Shown here: positions 31,736 through 42,382 of the stretch, piece by piece
How positions within the stretch are numbered: position 1 is the stretch's first letter
How the letters are laid out: the number at the start of each line of letters is the position of its first letter
From: Chlorocebus sabaeus
Lineage: Eukaryota > Chordata > Mammalia > Primates > Cercopithecidae
Length of the DNA stretch: 64,000 nt
NCBI RefSeq assembly: GCF_047675955.1
Contig: NC_132912.1
Span: 82,980,382-83,044,381, forward strand
Reading direction: 5' to 3'
Made by a program: the position numbers and the translations under genes
The notes under the pieces: model-generated
What the model saw: only the letters and a program-made list of their open reading frames with translations
Databases searched by the model: none
Told to the model about the DNA's origin: nothing

Positions 31736-34685
31736 AAAACAAATATAAAATTCATTTATTCCTTAGTTATGTGTACCAAAGAAAGTACCTGTTTTTAAAA
31801 TGTATATTTAGATTAAGTGAACAATTTAAAAATTCTGTTACTAGTGCCTTCTGTTACAAGAACATTCAATGCACTACATTTCTGTGGATTCAGTAATGTG
31901 TCGTACCCAGCTTTTGCTGGCTTTTCAGTCTTTGTGCTCTCCTACTTTATAATCCTATGGTATTAGAAGATTAAGCTGACCAAGAAAAAAATGAGAGAAC
32001 AGGTCTCTTTTCTGCTTTCTTTGCTCTCTCTGTAATCATTACTTCCTGCACATGTGTTAAATAAAACTAGAAAGAGTTGTGAAACGTTTAACTAAATTGA
32101 TGATTCATTCAATTTTGCCAAAGACACTGAATATTCATTTATTCTTGCCCACAAAATTACATTGGTGTTTTATGTTGCTTTATCAACCTATTCAAACTTC
32201 ATTATTGACTCAATGACAGAATTTTAATTTCTCTCCATTTTTTGCCATTTGGCGAAGATGTTTTGCTGAAATAGAACATATCCCTTACTCAGTAATTTTA
32301 TTCTAAGTGAAAATGTAAACCTGTATGGGAGGATGTAAGCACGAAATCAAGGAATTTTGAAAAACATTTTGAGAAGACTAAAGCGAGCAAGTTTTGTGCA
32401 GTGGAAGTAAATGTAATTGATTTTCATCTACAATGACTCTCTTCTTTTCTCTTCTCTTACTATCACTCTGTGTCTCTCACTCTCTTTCCCTAAAGCGTGG
32501 TTTCAATCAATTTTTTTAGAGAAGCTATTAGGGCAAACTAATCCAAATCTTTCTTTTGCTTAATAAGTGGGTTATTTTAGAAAAACTAAGATGTCTGACA
32601 ACATAGCTAAGATATGCAAAATGGGACATTGCATTATGCCAAGTCAACAAGAAGTTATGAGTACACTACAGTCTTGGCAACAGTGAGGTGTGAATAAGGA
32701 GAAACAAAAATAGGTAGCTCCAAACATTTTATAATCTAGTTTGATGAGGGGAAAAGGAAACTCAGGATGGTTTACTGGGATTTGCCTTTTAATCCAGAAG
32801 ATCTTTTTAATTGAGCCATAGATAAAAACAAGTTTTAAACAAGCTTATCATGTTCTGTTCACTTAATAGATAATTTTCTTTCATTTGGCAGAGAAAGTGC
32901 AAAAATGAAGTAGGTATGCAGAAAGAAATCAATCTCAGAAGCTGATTACTTCTACCTAGAAGGCAGTCTGTCTTAATGTAGTGATAATAATGAATATCAG
33001 TAGTTGAATTATCTTAAGAACAACAGCCTGATTTTCTCAAGGTACCTTGATAAGATTATTGACAGTTATTCAGGAATGTTACATTGTTGTTAAATACTAT
33101 GTTTGGAAGACAACAGACATTGCTCTTGTCTTAATTGGTGCACTGAGCACCATTTGTTTTAGAATAATTCAAGCTGTCTATATAGAATGATTCAAATCCT
33201 CCAATGATTATGATGGAAAATCTTCAAAGTTTAGCAGAATAACATAATCATGACAGAAAGCATGACACAAAGTAAGTATATCTGTTGAATGAATGAGTAA
33301 AATAGTTTGTCATTTTAATCTGGGGACTATAATACACTGTTACACTCTTCCGTGTTTGATTAATTAAATTAAAATACCAGGCTAATAATTAGGCTTATTG
33401 CAGAACTGTTATAAATACAGATAAGATATAGAACTAGAGAGAGACTACTTCTATTTGACACTATCCTCATAATTACTAATTGAGTAAGTCTGTGTTGGGT
33501 CTAGTGTGATTACAGTGACTAAATGTGTTTGGTGCCCACTAATTTAGAAGGCTTTGGTTTGTTAAATAATTTATTTATCTATTTTCCTCTCAGTTCTGTT
33601 GTAACAACTACTGTCAAATTCTGGTCACTTGTCCATCGGGACCATGTTTTAATGTATCCTTCATTATCTAATTATTTTACTTCCCTTGTGGATGCCCCTT
33701 TAGTGAATTAGGAGTTGACCAAATTATATGTTGAAGGGTTTATGAATACCACATTGAAATTTCTCTCAGAGATTTCCTTTTGAAATATAGAGGACAGGGG
33801 TGTTTGCCCATCAATTTGGCAGGGCCTAATAAAGGGAGTGAAAGTATCCATGTTTCATTATATTTAATAGAAGCTGAACCTAGAATATCTGTGTTAAAAT
33901 GGCTTGGAAACTGAGTACTTTGAGGACCTGAAAAAGTAACCACCTGAAAGAAACAAGATTTAGGGAGCTATCACAGGGCTGGTTAATATTGTGCTAAATA
34001 TAGAAATTTGTGAAAATAATATAATTGTTATTAATTTAGAGAAGAGAAAACGGAATCCTACAGTAGTAAAGAAGTTTTTGTTTTTATTTTTTTCCCTAGG
34101 TCACAGTTGGTATTTGGCAGTGATGGAACATTCAGAGAGAGATTAATTCATTTTTATTACCACTTATTACCTCCTCTGCATTATGTTAATATGTTTCACT
34201 TAATATAATGCTTTTAAGTTTTCAAAATACAATGCCAATGGTGATCCAAAATTTAAAAATATGATTTATTGAAGGCACAATGAGAATTCAGAAAATATTG
34301 AGAGGCTCTGTCAAAGTATACTTTTCAAAGTATGACTCATACAACTATAAAATGAATACATGTCAACATTTTATTTAACTGATTAGTAAGAGAACCAGTA
34401 AGATGATGAAGCTGATTCCAAGAACATTTGAGGAACTGGATATTTATAGGAATAAACAGAAAGAATGTTACAATAAAACTGGCAGGTTTGATAAAAAACT
34501 GATTTGTGCTCCAGAAGGCAATACCACAATTTTGGTGGCTATCATTTTTAATACAACTAAACTGAGATCTACTCAAATGACAAAGAAAGTGAAAAATGTT
34601 TGACAGAATCTGTTAAACAATGTCTGCATATGACATTGAAAGATTGTGATCTCCTACTCAATTGCCTTATTTCCAAATATTGGAT
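31736..34685. other. Unassigned DNA, about 2.9 kb
   Basis: The largest stretch without a repeat I can name. It contains a pyrimidine-rich patch at 32441-32495 (CTCTTCTTTTCTCTTCTC and similar), A/T-rich tracts, and scattered short frames without motifs. A GTTGAATGAATGAG near 33285 hints at an L2/MIR tail, too weak to annotate. Confidence 0.4.
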
Positions 34686-34689
34686 TCTC

Positions 34690-34915
34690 TTAACCCTATA
34701 AAGAGAAAAAAAGTCAGCCACAATCTATCACCCAGAGATAATCATTGTAACATTTCTGTCTTGTCTCTTAGCAATACATATGTGTTTGTACAGATGGCTG
34801 TGTCCATTTCTCTTTATATAATTGGAATGATATTGGGTATATAATGTTATATTTCACCCTTTTTACTTAGGATTGTATTGTGAGCATTTACTCATGCTGG
34901 TCTGTGATCTAAAGG
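34690..34915 (-). mobile_element. L1ME-like 3' region, minus strand
   Basis: The plus strand shows the antisense signature: AATCTATCACCCAGAGATAATCATTGTAACAT, GTGTCCATTTCTCTTTATATAATTGGAATGATATTG, TTTTTACTTAGGATTGTATTGTGAGCATTTACTCATG. It is a highly diverged old L1. Confidence 0.6.
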
Positions 34916-34954
34916 GATATTTCAAACCATCCTGTGATGGTTCAGGATAACTGG

Positions 34955-35090
34955 TTTTCCTGTCTTGGAGATGAGAAAAATGAGGCACATAAATTACAAC
35001 TCCCTAGCTTAGCAGAGGCTGAAATCCCAAGTATCCTGGCTACTGACATTAAGTTCTTTCCTCTAGGCTGCATGACTTAATTTGACCGCT
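34955..35090 (-). repeat. MIR SINE, minus strand
   Basis: Antisense core: TTGGAGATGAGAAAAATGAGGCACATAAATTAC, then GCAGAGGCTGAAATCCCAAGTATCCTGGC. It ends near TTCTTTCCTCTAGGC. Confidence 0.72.
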
Positions 35091-35449
35091 TTTCTACTTG
35101 TGCCAGTCTTGAATACTTCAATTCAAAATGATATTACTAATCTTGATATGGTGAATTTTTCTAGTGAAAATTATTTTTGAATAGTAATATGAATTAAATT
35201 GCAGTAGTTTCAATTTCGTCAGGGCGATTAAGGCAAACTGATTTAAAATACGCCTTTTAAGTCCAGAATGCTTTTGAATGCTTTTTGTTTGGCCATGAAT
35301 AGACATAATACCAATAAGTTGACTTTAAATATTTTATAAAACCAAATTGCATTTTTTTACTGTAGGCAAGTTTACGTTTTGCATAAAATGGGCTGATGCC
35401 TGAATATAAATTTAAAGAGTCAGTGATTCTTATAATAGCTTTGAACAAT
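35091..35449. other. Unassigned DNA
   Basis: Nothing recognised. Confidence 0.4.
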
Positions 35450-36745
35450 TTTTAAATTCATGTATAATTATTGTACATATTTATAAGGTACAGAGGTATA
35501 TTTCAATACGTGTATACAATATGTAATGGTCACGTTAAGGTAACTAACATATCTCTCACCACAAAAGTTCATTATTTCTTAGTATTGGGGTCATTCAAAA
35601 TGTTTTCTTCAGCTAGTTGAGAATATATAATGAAATATTAGTAACTACAGTCACTCTACAGTACTATAGAAAACTAGAATTTATTCTTATCATCTAGCTG
35701 CATTTTTGTATCCATTAACCAACCTCTTCCTATCTTCCCTTCCTTTCCAATTTCTAGTAACTTCTACTCTATTTCTATGAGCTGTATTTTCTTCGCTCCC
35801 ACATATGAATGAGAACATGCAGTATTAATCTTTCTATGTGTGATTTATTTCACTTAACATAATGTTTTTCTAGGATAATCAATGTTTCCATGAATGACAG
35901 AATTTCATTTTTTTATGACTGAATAGTATTCCACTGTGTGTATATACAAGTTTTTCTTTATCCATTTATCTGCTGATGAACATTTATTCACTAGTGTGAA
36001 GAGTGCTGCAATAAACATGGGAGTAGATATCTCTTTGATATACTCATTTCCTTTCCTTTTGATAAATATCCATTAGTGGGGTACTAGATCATACGGTAGC
36101 TCTATTTTTTGTTTTTTGAGGAAACTCCATATTGTGTTTCACAATAGTTGTACTAGTTTACCTTCCCACCAAAAGTATTTAAGAATTTCATTTTCTCTTC
36201 ATTCTTGCTAGCATTTCTTAGTTTTCGTTTTTTTGGTAATAACCATTTTAACTGGAGTGAGATAACATCTCATTGTGGCTTGATTTGCATTTTCTTGATG
36301 ATTAGTGATGCTGAGCATCCTTCATATACTTCTTGACCATTTGTATACCTTCTTTCAAGAAATATATCTATTTAGATCATTTGACCATTTTTAAATCACA
36401 TTGTTTGCATTTTTTACGTTTTAGTTTTAGGTGTTTTAATTCTTTCTATATTTTGCTTTTTAGATGTTTTAATTCTTTCTATAATTTGGATATTAACTTT
36501 GTCAAATAAATGGTTTACAAACATATTCTCCCATTCTGCAGGTTGTCTCTTCACTCTGTTGATTGTTTTGCTGGCAGTTTTTTAGTTTGATATAATCCCA
36601 TGTGTCTATTTTTGCTTTTGTTTCCTGAGCTTCTGAATTCTTATCCATAAAACTTTTGCCCAGACCCATGTCCTGAAGTGTTTCCCTTATGTTTTCCTTT
36701 AGTAGTTTTATAGTTTCAGATCTGATTTTAAGTCTTTAGTATGAA
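35450..36745 (-). mobile_element. L1M (L1MA/MB-like) 3' part of ORF2 and 3' UTR, minus strand
   Basis: Antisense L1M throughout: AATTATTGTACATATTTATAAGGTAC at the 3' end, TATGAATGAGAACATGCAGTA, GAATAGTATTCCACTGTGTG, GAGTGCTGCAATAAACATGGG, ACTGGAGTGAGATAACATCTCATTG, CATATTCTCCCATTCTGCAGGTTG and TATAGTTTCAGATCTGATTTTAAG at the 5' truncation. A local duplication of GATGTTTTAATTCTTTCTAT (36434-36453 and 36472-36486 region) is private to this copy. The ORF2 frame is broken. Confidence 0.92.
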
Positions 36746-37477
36746 GTATTTCTGAGTCTGTAAGACAAAAGGAAAGCATTGTCATATTTGCTGCCATATT
36801 TATAATTATTTATACATTTATACATAATTAATAGATATAAACCAACAAATTGACTTTATTTTACAGTAAAGGGGAACATATTTTTCAAAGTTCAATTTGA
36901 GGATACTGAGAAACTTCAATGCAATTTCAGATGTTTTTTATGGATTTTCTCCCACAGATACCTACTGATCCCACTATACTAAAGAGTAATGTTTGTAAAT
37001 GAAATTCTTACTCTTCTATTCATACTACAAGTAAGATCTCTAGGAACTAAAATTAACACGTTCTTTATAATGGGAAGTTAAGATAAAACTACAATTGAGT
37101 CATGAGCTTGCATGAAAACCATTTCAGAATAATCATTGTCTTCAAAATGCAATGATAAACAATGTGTTCAAATATAAATGAATTCCAAAGGATAGCTAAT
37201 AATTGGCTTTATAAGGTCTAATAGACCTTTTGGCTATCAAAAGGTCTATTTTCCTTCAAATCATTACCTCTGGATATGTTGTCAGGAATTTTGCATTATA
37301 ATTTATATGGCTTATAATTTATTTGTTTATCAAAACTATGCTAAAGCAACCAAGAATAATTAGTATGTCAAAGTTTACTCCCCATAACAACTTGGTTTGG
37401 TTGATCTGGCAGATGCCCCAAAGCAACAGTATAGTGATTTGGTCTAGTAATTTCTGTAGCCTGAATTCTTTTGTATT

Positions 37478-37478
<1 letters not shown>
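36746..37478. other. Unassigned AT-rich DNA
   Basis: Nothing recognised. A small inverted repeat AATAGACCTTTTGGCTATCAAAAGGTCTATT at 37219-37249 can form a hairpin with an 11- to 13-bp stem. Confidence 0.4.
37219..37249. repeat. Short perfect inverted repeat (hairpin)
   Basis: AATAGACCTTTTG at 37219-37231 is the exact reverse complement of CAAAAGGTCTATT at 37237-37249, apart from the GCTAT... loop. No U-tract or gene context suggests a terminator. Confidence 0.75.
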
Positions 37479-37520
<42 letters not shown>

Positions 37521-37555
37521 GCTAGCTATCTAGCTAGCTAGCTAGCTAGCTAGTC
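37479..37555 (+). repeat. (TCTA)10 plus (GCTA)n compound tetranucleotide repeat
   Basis: Ten uninterrupted TCTA units at 37481-37520 are followed by GCTA units with single TCTA interruptions to about 37553. It is probably polymorphic in length. Confidence 0.95.
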
Positions 37556-38556
37556 TTCTAGCATTTATTTTCTTCCAAATTTACAAAGTTATTTAGATTA
37601 GAAGTGGCAAAGAAAAAAATACATGATATGATTGAGTCATGACCAAGCCCTCAATAATTGCTATTCCATTATTAAATAATAATTATTTTCTACTCTAAAT
37701 ATTTTGCTTAAATCACCCTTCAAGATCCAGATTAATCTGATAGTTTTCCATAAACCTCCCAGGGGTTTACCAAAATTAAAACAGGTCAAAAGAATGAGAG
37801 TAGTGCAGATGTATTGACTTTCACTTCTCCCTTTCAAGTTTAGAAGACTATCTTGCAGGTGCAGGAAATAATAACAGTAATACACATTTAATGTCTGCGT
37901 TGAGGAAAACTGGCCATAAACTATGCTACATCTCTGTCTTTTAAAAATTTGGAATATCTCCTTAAGCATTAAAGTTATATATGCAGTTCTAGCCTACAGA
38001 ACTTATAATACTTTTGTTTCCTCCTTATTTACTATATGACTTCTAATTCCTTAAGGATCAGAAAGGGAGGATAGATGAAAGGAAATAAGAACTTCAAAAA
38101 TTTACTTATTATAGCTGAAGCTTTTTCCTATTATTTCTTGTCTTTCATGCCATCAGACTGGGAAGATTTCCAAACACTAACTCTTTCTCATTGGAAGGTT
38201 TAATGGGTTCTTTAGAGATCCCAATCTCCCATGCAAATGGGAATCTTCTGTATTACATAATTGTCAGACACAAGTGGCACCATTTCTGAATGATTTCTCA
38301 CAAATCCATGACCTTTCTCTTTGCCTGTTGTTACCCCCGCAGACTCTGGTGGAGTACCTCATGTTTCAGACTTCTTAGACAGTATTCTTACAAGTTGGTT
38401 CAAACAGGAATATCCATTGAGTTATCCACCTTCATCCGTTTTAAATATTATGCATTTTTGTCTCATGTCTCTTAAAATCTATGGCACTCCAAATATCTTT
38501 TTAAAAAACTGATAAAATTAGCAGCATTGGGCAGTTCTATTCTATGTATGATCTTG
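37556..38556. other. Unassigned DNA containing the left 93-bp inverted arm
   Basis: No known repeat recognised. The 37846-37938 segment is duplicated in inverted orientation at 38808-38900. Confidence 0.4.
37846..37938 (-). repeat. 93-bp inverted repeat, left arm (probable source)
   Basis: The reverse complement of this segment matches 38808-38900 over 93 bases with about eight mismatches and no gaps. It starts GACTATCTTGCAGGTGCAGG and ends CTACATCTCTGTC. It sits in sequence that I cannot assign to a repeat family, so it is the better candidate for the donor copy. Confidence 0.9.
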
Positions 38557-38640
38557 TATCTATCTATCTATCCATCCATCCATCCGTCCATCATCTCTCT
38601 ATCCATCCCTCCACCCATCCCTTTAATCTATTGTCTATCT
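38557..38640 (+). repeat. (TATC/CATC)n imperfect tetranucleotide repeat
   Basis: TATC units at 38557-38571 change to CATC units with substitutions, ending in TATTGTCTATCTC. This is older and more degraded than the 37479 array. Confidence 0.9.
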
Positions 38641-38648
38641 CTTTCTAA

Positions 38649-39326
38649 GGCAGGCAGAATTCTAAAGATGCCCTTCTCCTAGTCTCCAAATACCTGGCTT
38701 TTGTCCATTCAATTAAACATTAATACTGGTACTGCTGTGAAGAAATTTCAGTTGTAGTTAAAGTCTCAAGTCAGTTGACCTTTAAGATGCAGCTATTATC
38801 TTCGTGGGTCAGAGATATAGTATAGTTTATGGCCAGTTTTCCTCAATGAAGACAGTAAATGTGTACTACTGTTATTATTTCCTGCACCTGCAAGATAGTC
38901 CTTTAAAAGTCAGAAGTCAGAAACGTGGTAGAAACAAGGATCAGAGAGATTAAAAGTGTGAGGATCCCATGTATCATTGTGAGTTTGAATATGGATTATG
39001 TATGAAGGAATGTGAGTGGCTTTAAAGAGCTGAGGGAATGTTTCCTAGTAGACAGCCAGCAAGAAATATGGCCTCAGTTCTACAACCATAAGACACTGAA
39101 TTTCATGAACAGCCTAAATGAGATTGGAGGCAAATTATTTCTCAGAGCCTCCAGAAAGGAAGGTACCTTTATTGACTTCTTGATTTTGGCATAGCAAGAA
39201 AAAAACGGAAAACTCAGTTCAGTCTGCCTGGATTTCTGACCTACAGAATGTGGTCAGAATCTATGGCTGTTGTTTTAACTTACAAAGTTTGTGGTAATTT
39301 GTTATGTAGCAATAGAAAATTAATAA
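38649..39326 (+). mobile_element. MLT1-type (ERVL-MaLR) solo LTR with a foreign 93-bp insert, plus strand
   Basis: Landmarks in order: GGCAGGCAGAATTCTAAAGATG, AGTTGTAGTTAAAGTCTCAAGTCAGTTGACCTTTAAGATG, then the 93-bp segment at 38808-38900, then CTTTAAAAGTCAGAAGTCAG, GGATCAGAGAGATTAAAAGTG, AGACAGCCAGCAAGAAATATGGCCTCAG, GAGCCTCCAGAAAGGAAGG, GCCTGGATTTCTGACCTACAGAA, and TTGTGGTAATTTGTTATGTAGCAATAGAAAATTAAT at the 3' end. The LTR is not interrupted by a named element but by a copy of nearby unique DNA. Confidence 0.82.
38808..38900 (+). repeat. 93-bp inverted repeat, right arm, inside the MLT1 LTR
   Basis: GTCAGAGATATAGTATAGTTTATGG through CAAGATAGTC is an inverted, about 91 percent identical copy of 37846-37938. 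Flanking MLT1 sequence resumes on both sides (a TTATCTTCGTGG-like motif on the left, CCTTTAAAAG on the right), so this is an insertion into, or replacement of, a few bases of the LTR. Confidence 0.88.
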
Positions 39327-39829
39327 ATTATCGACCTAATCTATCAGTCTATGTATAATATCATATCCGAATCACATAAGAATAACTTGTTAATATATCT
39401 TCTAGATACAGGGAATCTCCTAAGAATAAGGTTACTCTCTTACATAAGAGAGTAAAAAGATAGTTATCAACCTGAACAAATTATCTTTAATGTAGTACTT
39501 TTATCAGATCTTTTACCCATGTTTCAATTTTTTACCTAATAGTGTCCTACTTAACATATTGTTTTCTTCCAGTGAGAATTCAGTCTTAAATTACATACTA
39601 CATTTAATTACAATGTCTCTTTATTCTAGAGCATGTTCTTAGCTCTTCCTTATGTTTTATTGCATTGAAACTTTTGAAGTACAGTCACTTTTTAAAATAA
39701 AGTACTTCTCATTTTGGGTTTGTCTAATGTTTTCTCATAATTAGATTCATTCATTCATTCATAATTAGATTTTACATTCCTGGCTAGAATGTGATACTGC
39801 ATATAAATGACCATATGTAGTCACATCAG
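39327..39829. other. Unassigned AT-rich DNA with a short palindrome
   Basis: Nothing recognised except the hairpin at 39432-39455 and two ATTC units near 39747. Confidence 0.4.
39432..39455. repeat. 24-bp near-perfect palindrome
   Basis: TTACTCTCTTA (39432-39442) and TAAGAGAGTAA (39445-39455) are exact reverse complements separated by only CA. An 11-bp stem with a two-base loop is stable as a cruciform but too short for an annotated RNA. Confidence 0.9.
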
Positions 39830-40315
39830 AAGGTACACAATGTCAATCTGCCCCTCATTGGTGATATTGACTTTGATCATCTGATCAAGGTGTTGCCCTT
39901 GACAAAGTATAGTTACTAATTTTTCCCCTGTAACTGATAAGCAATCTGTCAAGAGATACTTTAGAACTATGTAAATGTTCTGCTCACTACTGAAATTTCC
40001 CCCCAACATTTAGCATCTGTTGATGATGCTTATGTGAAGTAATAATTACTTTGATGATTACCAAGTGATGATTATCCAACTCCAGCACTCTCTCCATATT
40101 TGCCAATCAGCATCAGTCATTGTGCTGTGAGAAGTAGCCTGTCCCAGCTTCTACACTATTTATTTATTTTGTATCTATTACTATTGGTACAGACTCAGGC
40201 TTTTCTACTCTTTTTTTCTATGTTTTATAATTTATTATGCTCATTATTTATTTTTTTGAGGGCTCAAACTATCTCAGATTTGGCAAATTAGAGTCCCTTC
40301 AAGTTGGCTACTATG
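39830..40315 (-). mobile_element. L1M 3' UTR fragment, minus strand
   Basis: Antisense L1M 3' UTR: CAATGTCAATCTGCCCCTCATTGGTGATATTGACTTTGATCA, AATTTTTCCCCTGTAACTGATAAGC, GATACTTTAGAACTATGTAAATGTTC, TTAGCATCTGTTGATGATGC, ACAGACTCAGGCTTTTC, and CTCAGATTTGGCAAATTAGAGTCCCTTCAAGTTGGCT at the right end. It belongs to the same general 3' UTR class as 18375-20265. Confidence 0.7.
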
Positions 40316-40614
40316 GATGAAATAGGAAGCCAGGTGATAATACCAAAAACTTTAAAACTGACAAAATTACTACTGTTTCTTTGTTCCTTTTCTGTAGATA
40401 TTGGTAAAATGCCAGGGTGAGGTTTTTGTTTGTTTCAGAAGATAGATACAAAATACTTCTCTTTCTTTATTCTCTTCCATTTCATCAAATGGAAATCACT
40501 TCCTGGACTTAACTTTATCATTTCTTATGACAAATTTGATGTCTATACATTCATTGGCATCTCTATTAAGCCATAGACATAGTCAAAAGAATGATTTAGA
40601 CATCTTTCTTAATA
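40316..40614. other. Unassigned gap before Tigger1
   Basis: Nothing recognised. Confidence 0.4.
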
Positions 40615-40799
40615 CAAGCATGCTGTGGAGATATTATGGGGTTGCTTCTGGACCACTGCAATAAAAGGAGTATCACAGGACAGTGAGTCACACACATTTT
40701 TTAGTTTCCTAGTGCATATAAAAATTACATTTACACTATACTGTAGTCTGTTAAGTAAGTGTGTCATAGTATTATGTCTAGAAAGAAATGTACATATAT

Positions 40800-40913
40800 C
40801 TTTTGTGTGTGTGTGAGACAGAGTCTCCCTCTGTTGCCCAGGTTGGAGTACAGTGGCACAATCTCCACTCACTGCAAACTCCGCCTCCCAGGTTCACGCC
40901 ATTCTCCTCAGCC
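40800..40913 (-). mobile_element. 5'-truncated Alu (AluS/Y-like) in Tigger1, minus strand
   Basis: Antisense Alu right-arm sequence from TTTTGTGTGTGTGTGAGACAGAGTC to CCATTCTCCTCAGCCT. The adjoining Tigger1 words ACATATATC and ACATATCTT flank it as a partly decayed target duplication. The poly-T at the left has turned into a (TG)n run. Confidence 0.85.
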
Positions 40914-42382
40914 TACATATCTTAATTAGAAATGCTTTATTACTTTTTTTTTCTAAAAACTAATGATTATCTGCTCCTTCAGTGAGTCATTTTTTTTTTT
41001 TTTTTTGCTGATGGAAGATCTTGCTTTGATGTTCATGGCTGCTGACTAATTAGGGTGATGGTTGCTGAAGGTTGGAGTGGCTGTGGCAATTTCTGAAAGG
41101 AAGGCAACTATGAAGTTTTCTACATTGATTGGCACTTTTTTATGAAAAGTTTTTCTGTAACATGTGATGTGTTTGATAGCATTTTGCTCACAGTAGAACT
41201 TCTTTCAAAATTAGAGTCAATCCTCTTAAACCTTGCCACTGCTTTATTAACTAAGTTTATGGAATAGTATAAATCTTTTGTTGTCATTTCAACAATGTTT
41301 ACAACATTTTTACCAGGAGTAGATGTCATCCTAAGAAACCACGTTCTTTGCTCATCTCTAAGAAGCAACTTCTTATCTGTTCAAGTGTTATCCTGAGATT
41401 GTAATTCAGTCACATTTTCAGACCCCGCTTCTAATTCTCGTTCTCTTTCTGTTTCCAGCATATCTGCAACAACTTCCTTCACTAATAAGCCCCTCAAAAT
41501 TATCCATGAAATTTGGGATCAGCTTCCTCCAAACTCCTCTCATGTTGATATTTTGATTGACCTCCTCCCACAAATGACACATGTTCTAGATGGCATATAG
41601 AATGCCTAATCCTTTCTAGAAGACTTTCAATGTCATTTGTCCAGATCCACAGAGGAATCACTATCTATGACAGCAATTGCCTTATGAAATGTATTTCTTA
41701 AATAGTAAGACTTGAAAGTACAAATTACTCCTTGATCCATTGGCTGCAGAATGGATATTGTATTAGCAGGCATGAAAACAACATTAATCTTGTAAATCTC
41801 CATAAGAGCTCTTGGGTGATCAGGAGCATTGTCAATGAGCAGTAATATTTGGAATATATCTTTATTTCTGAGCAATAGGTCTCAGAAGTGGACTTAAAAT
41901 TGTTAGTAAACCATGCTGTAAACATCTGCGCTGTTATTCATGCTTTTTTGTTCTATTGATAGATCACAGCCAAAGTAAATTTAGCGTAATTCTTAATATG
42001 TTAACTATTATGCTAATCTCATCCTTAGAAGCCTTAGGATTTTCAGAATGGTATATAAGCATTGGCTTTAACTCAAAGTCGTCAGCTACATTAGCCCCTA
42101 ACAAGAGTTTCAGCCAGTCCTTTGAAGCTTTGAAGCCAGTCATTGACTTCTCTCTAGTGATGAAAGTCCTACATGGCATCTTCTTCCAAAAGAAGGCTGT
42201 TTTTTTTTGTTTTTTTTTTTTTTTTTAATTTTTCTGTATCTGTTGTTTATTATAGCCACTTTCATCAATTATCTTAGCTAGATCTTCTGGCTAACTTGCT
42301 TCAGCTTCTACATCAGCACTTTCTGCTTCACCTTGCACTTTTATGTTATGAAGATGACTTCTTTCCTTAAACCTTACAAACC

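Noticed and set aside
37479..38640. Regular repeats that could suggest a CRISPR array
   Set aside because: Units are 4 bp with no spacers; these are microsatellites in primate DNA.
42200..42226. Poly-T run as evidence of a separate retroposed element
   Set aside because: Tigger1 sequence continues on both sides without extra material; it is a local T expansion.
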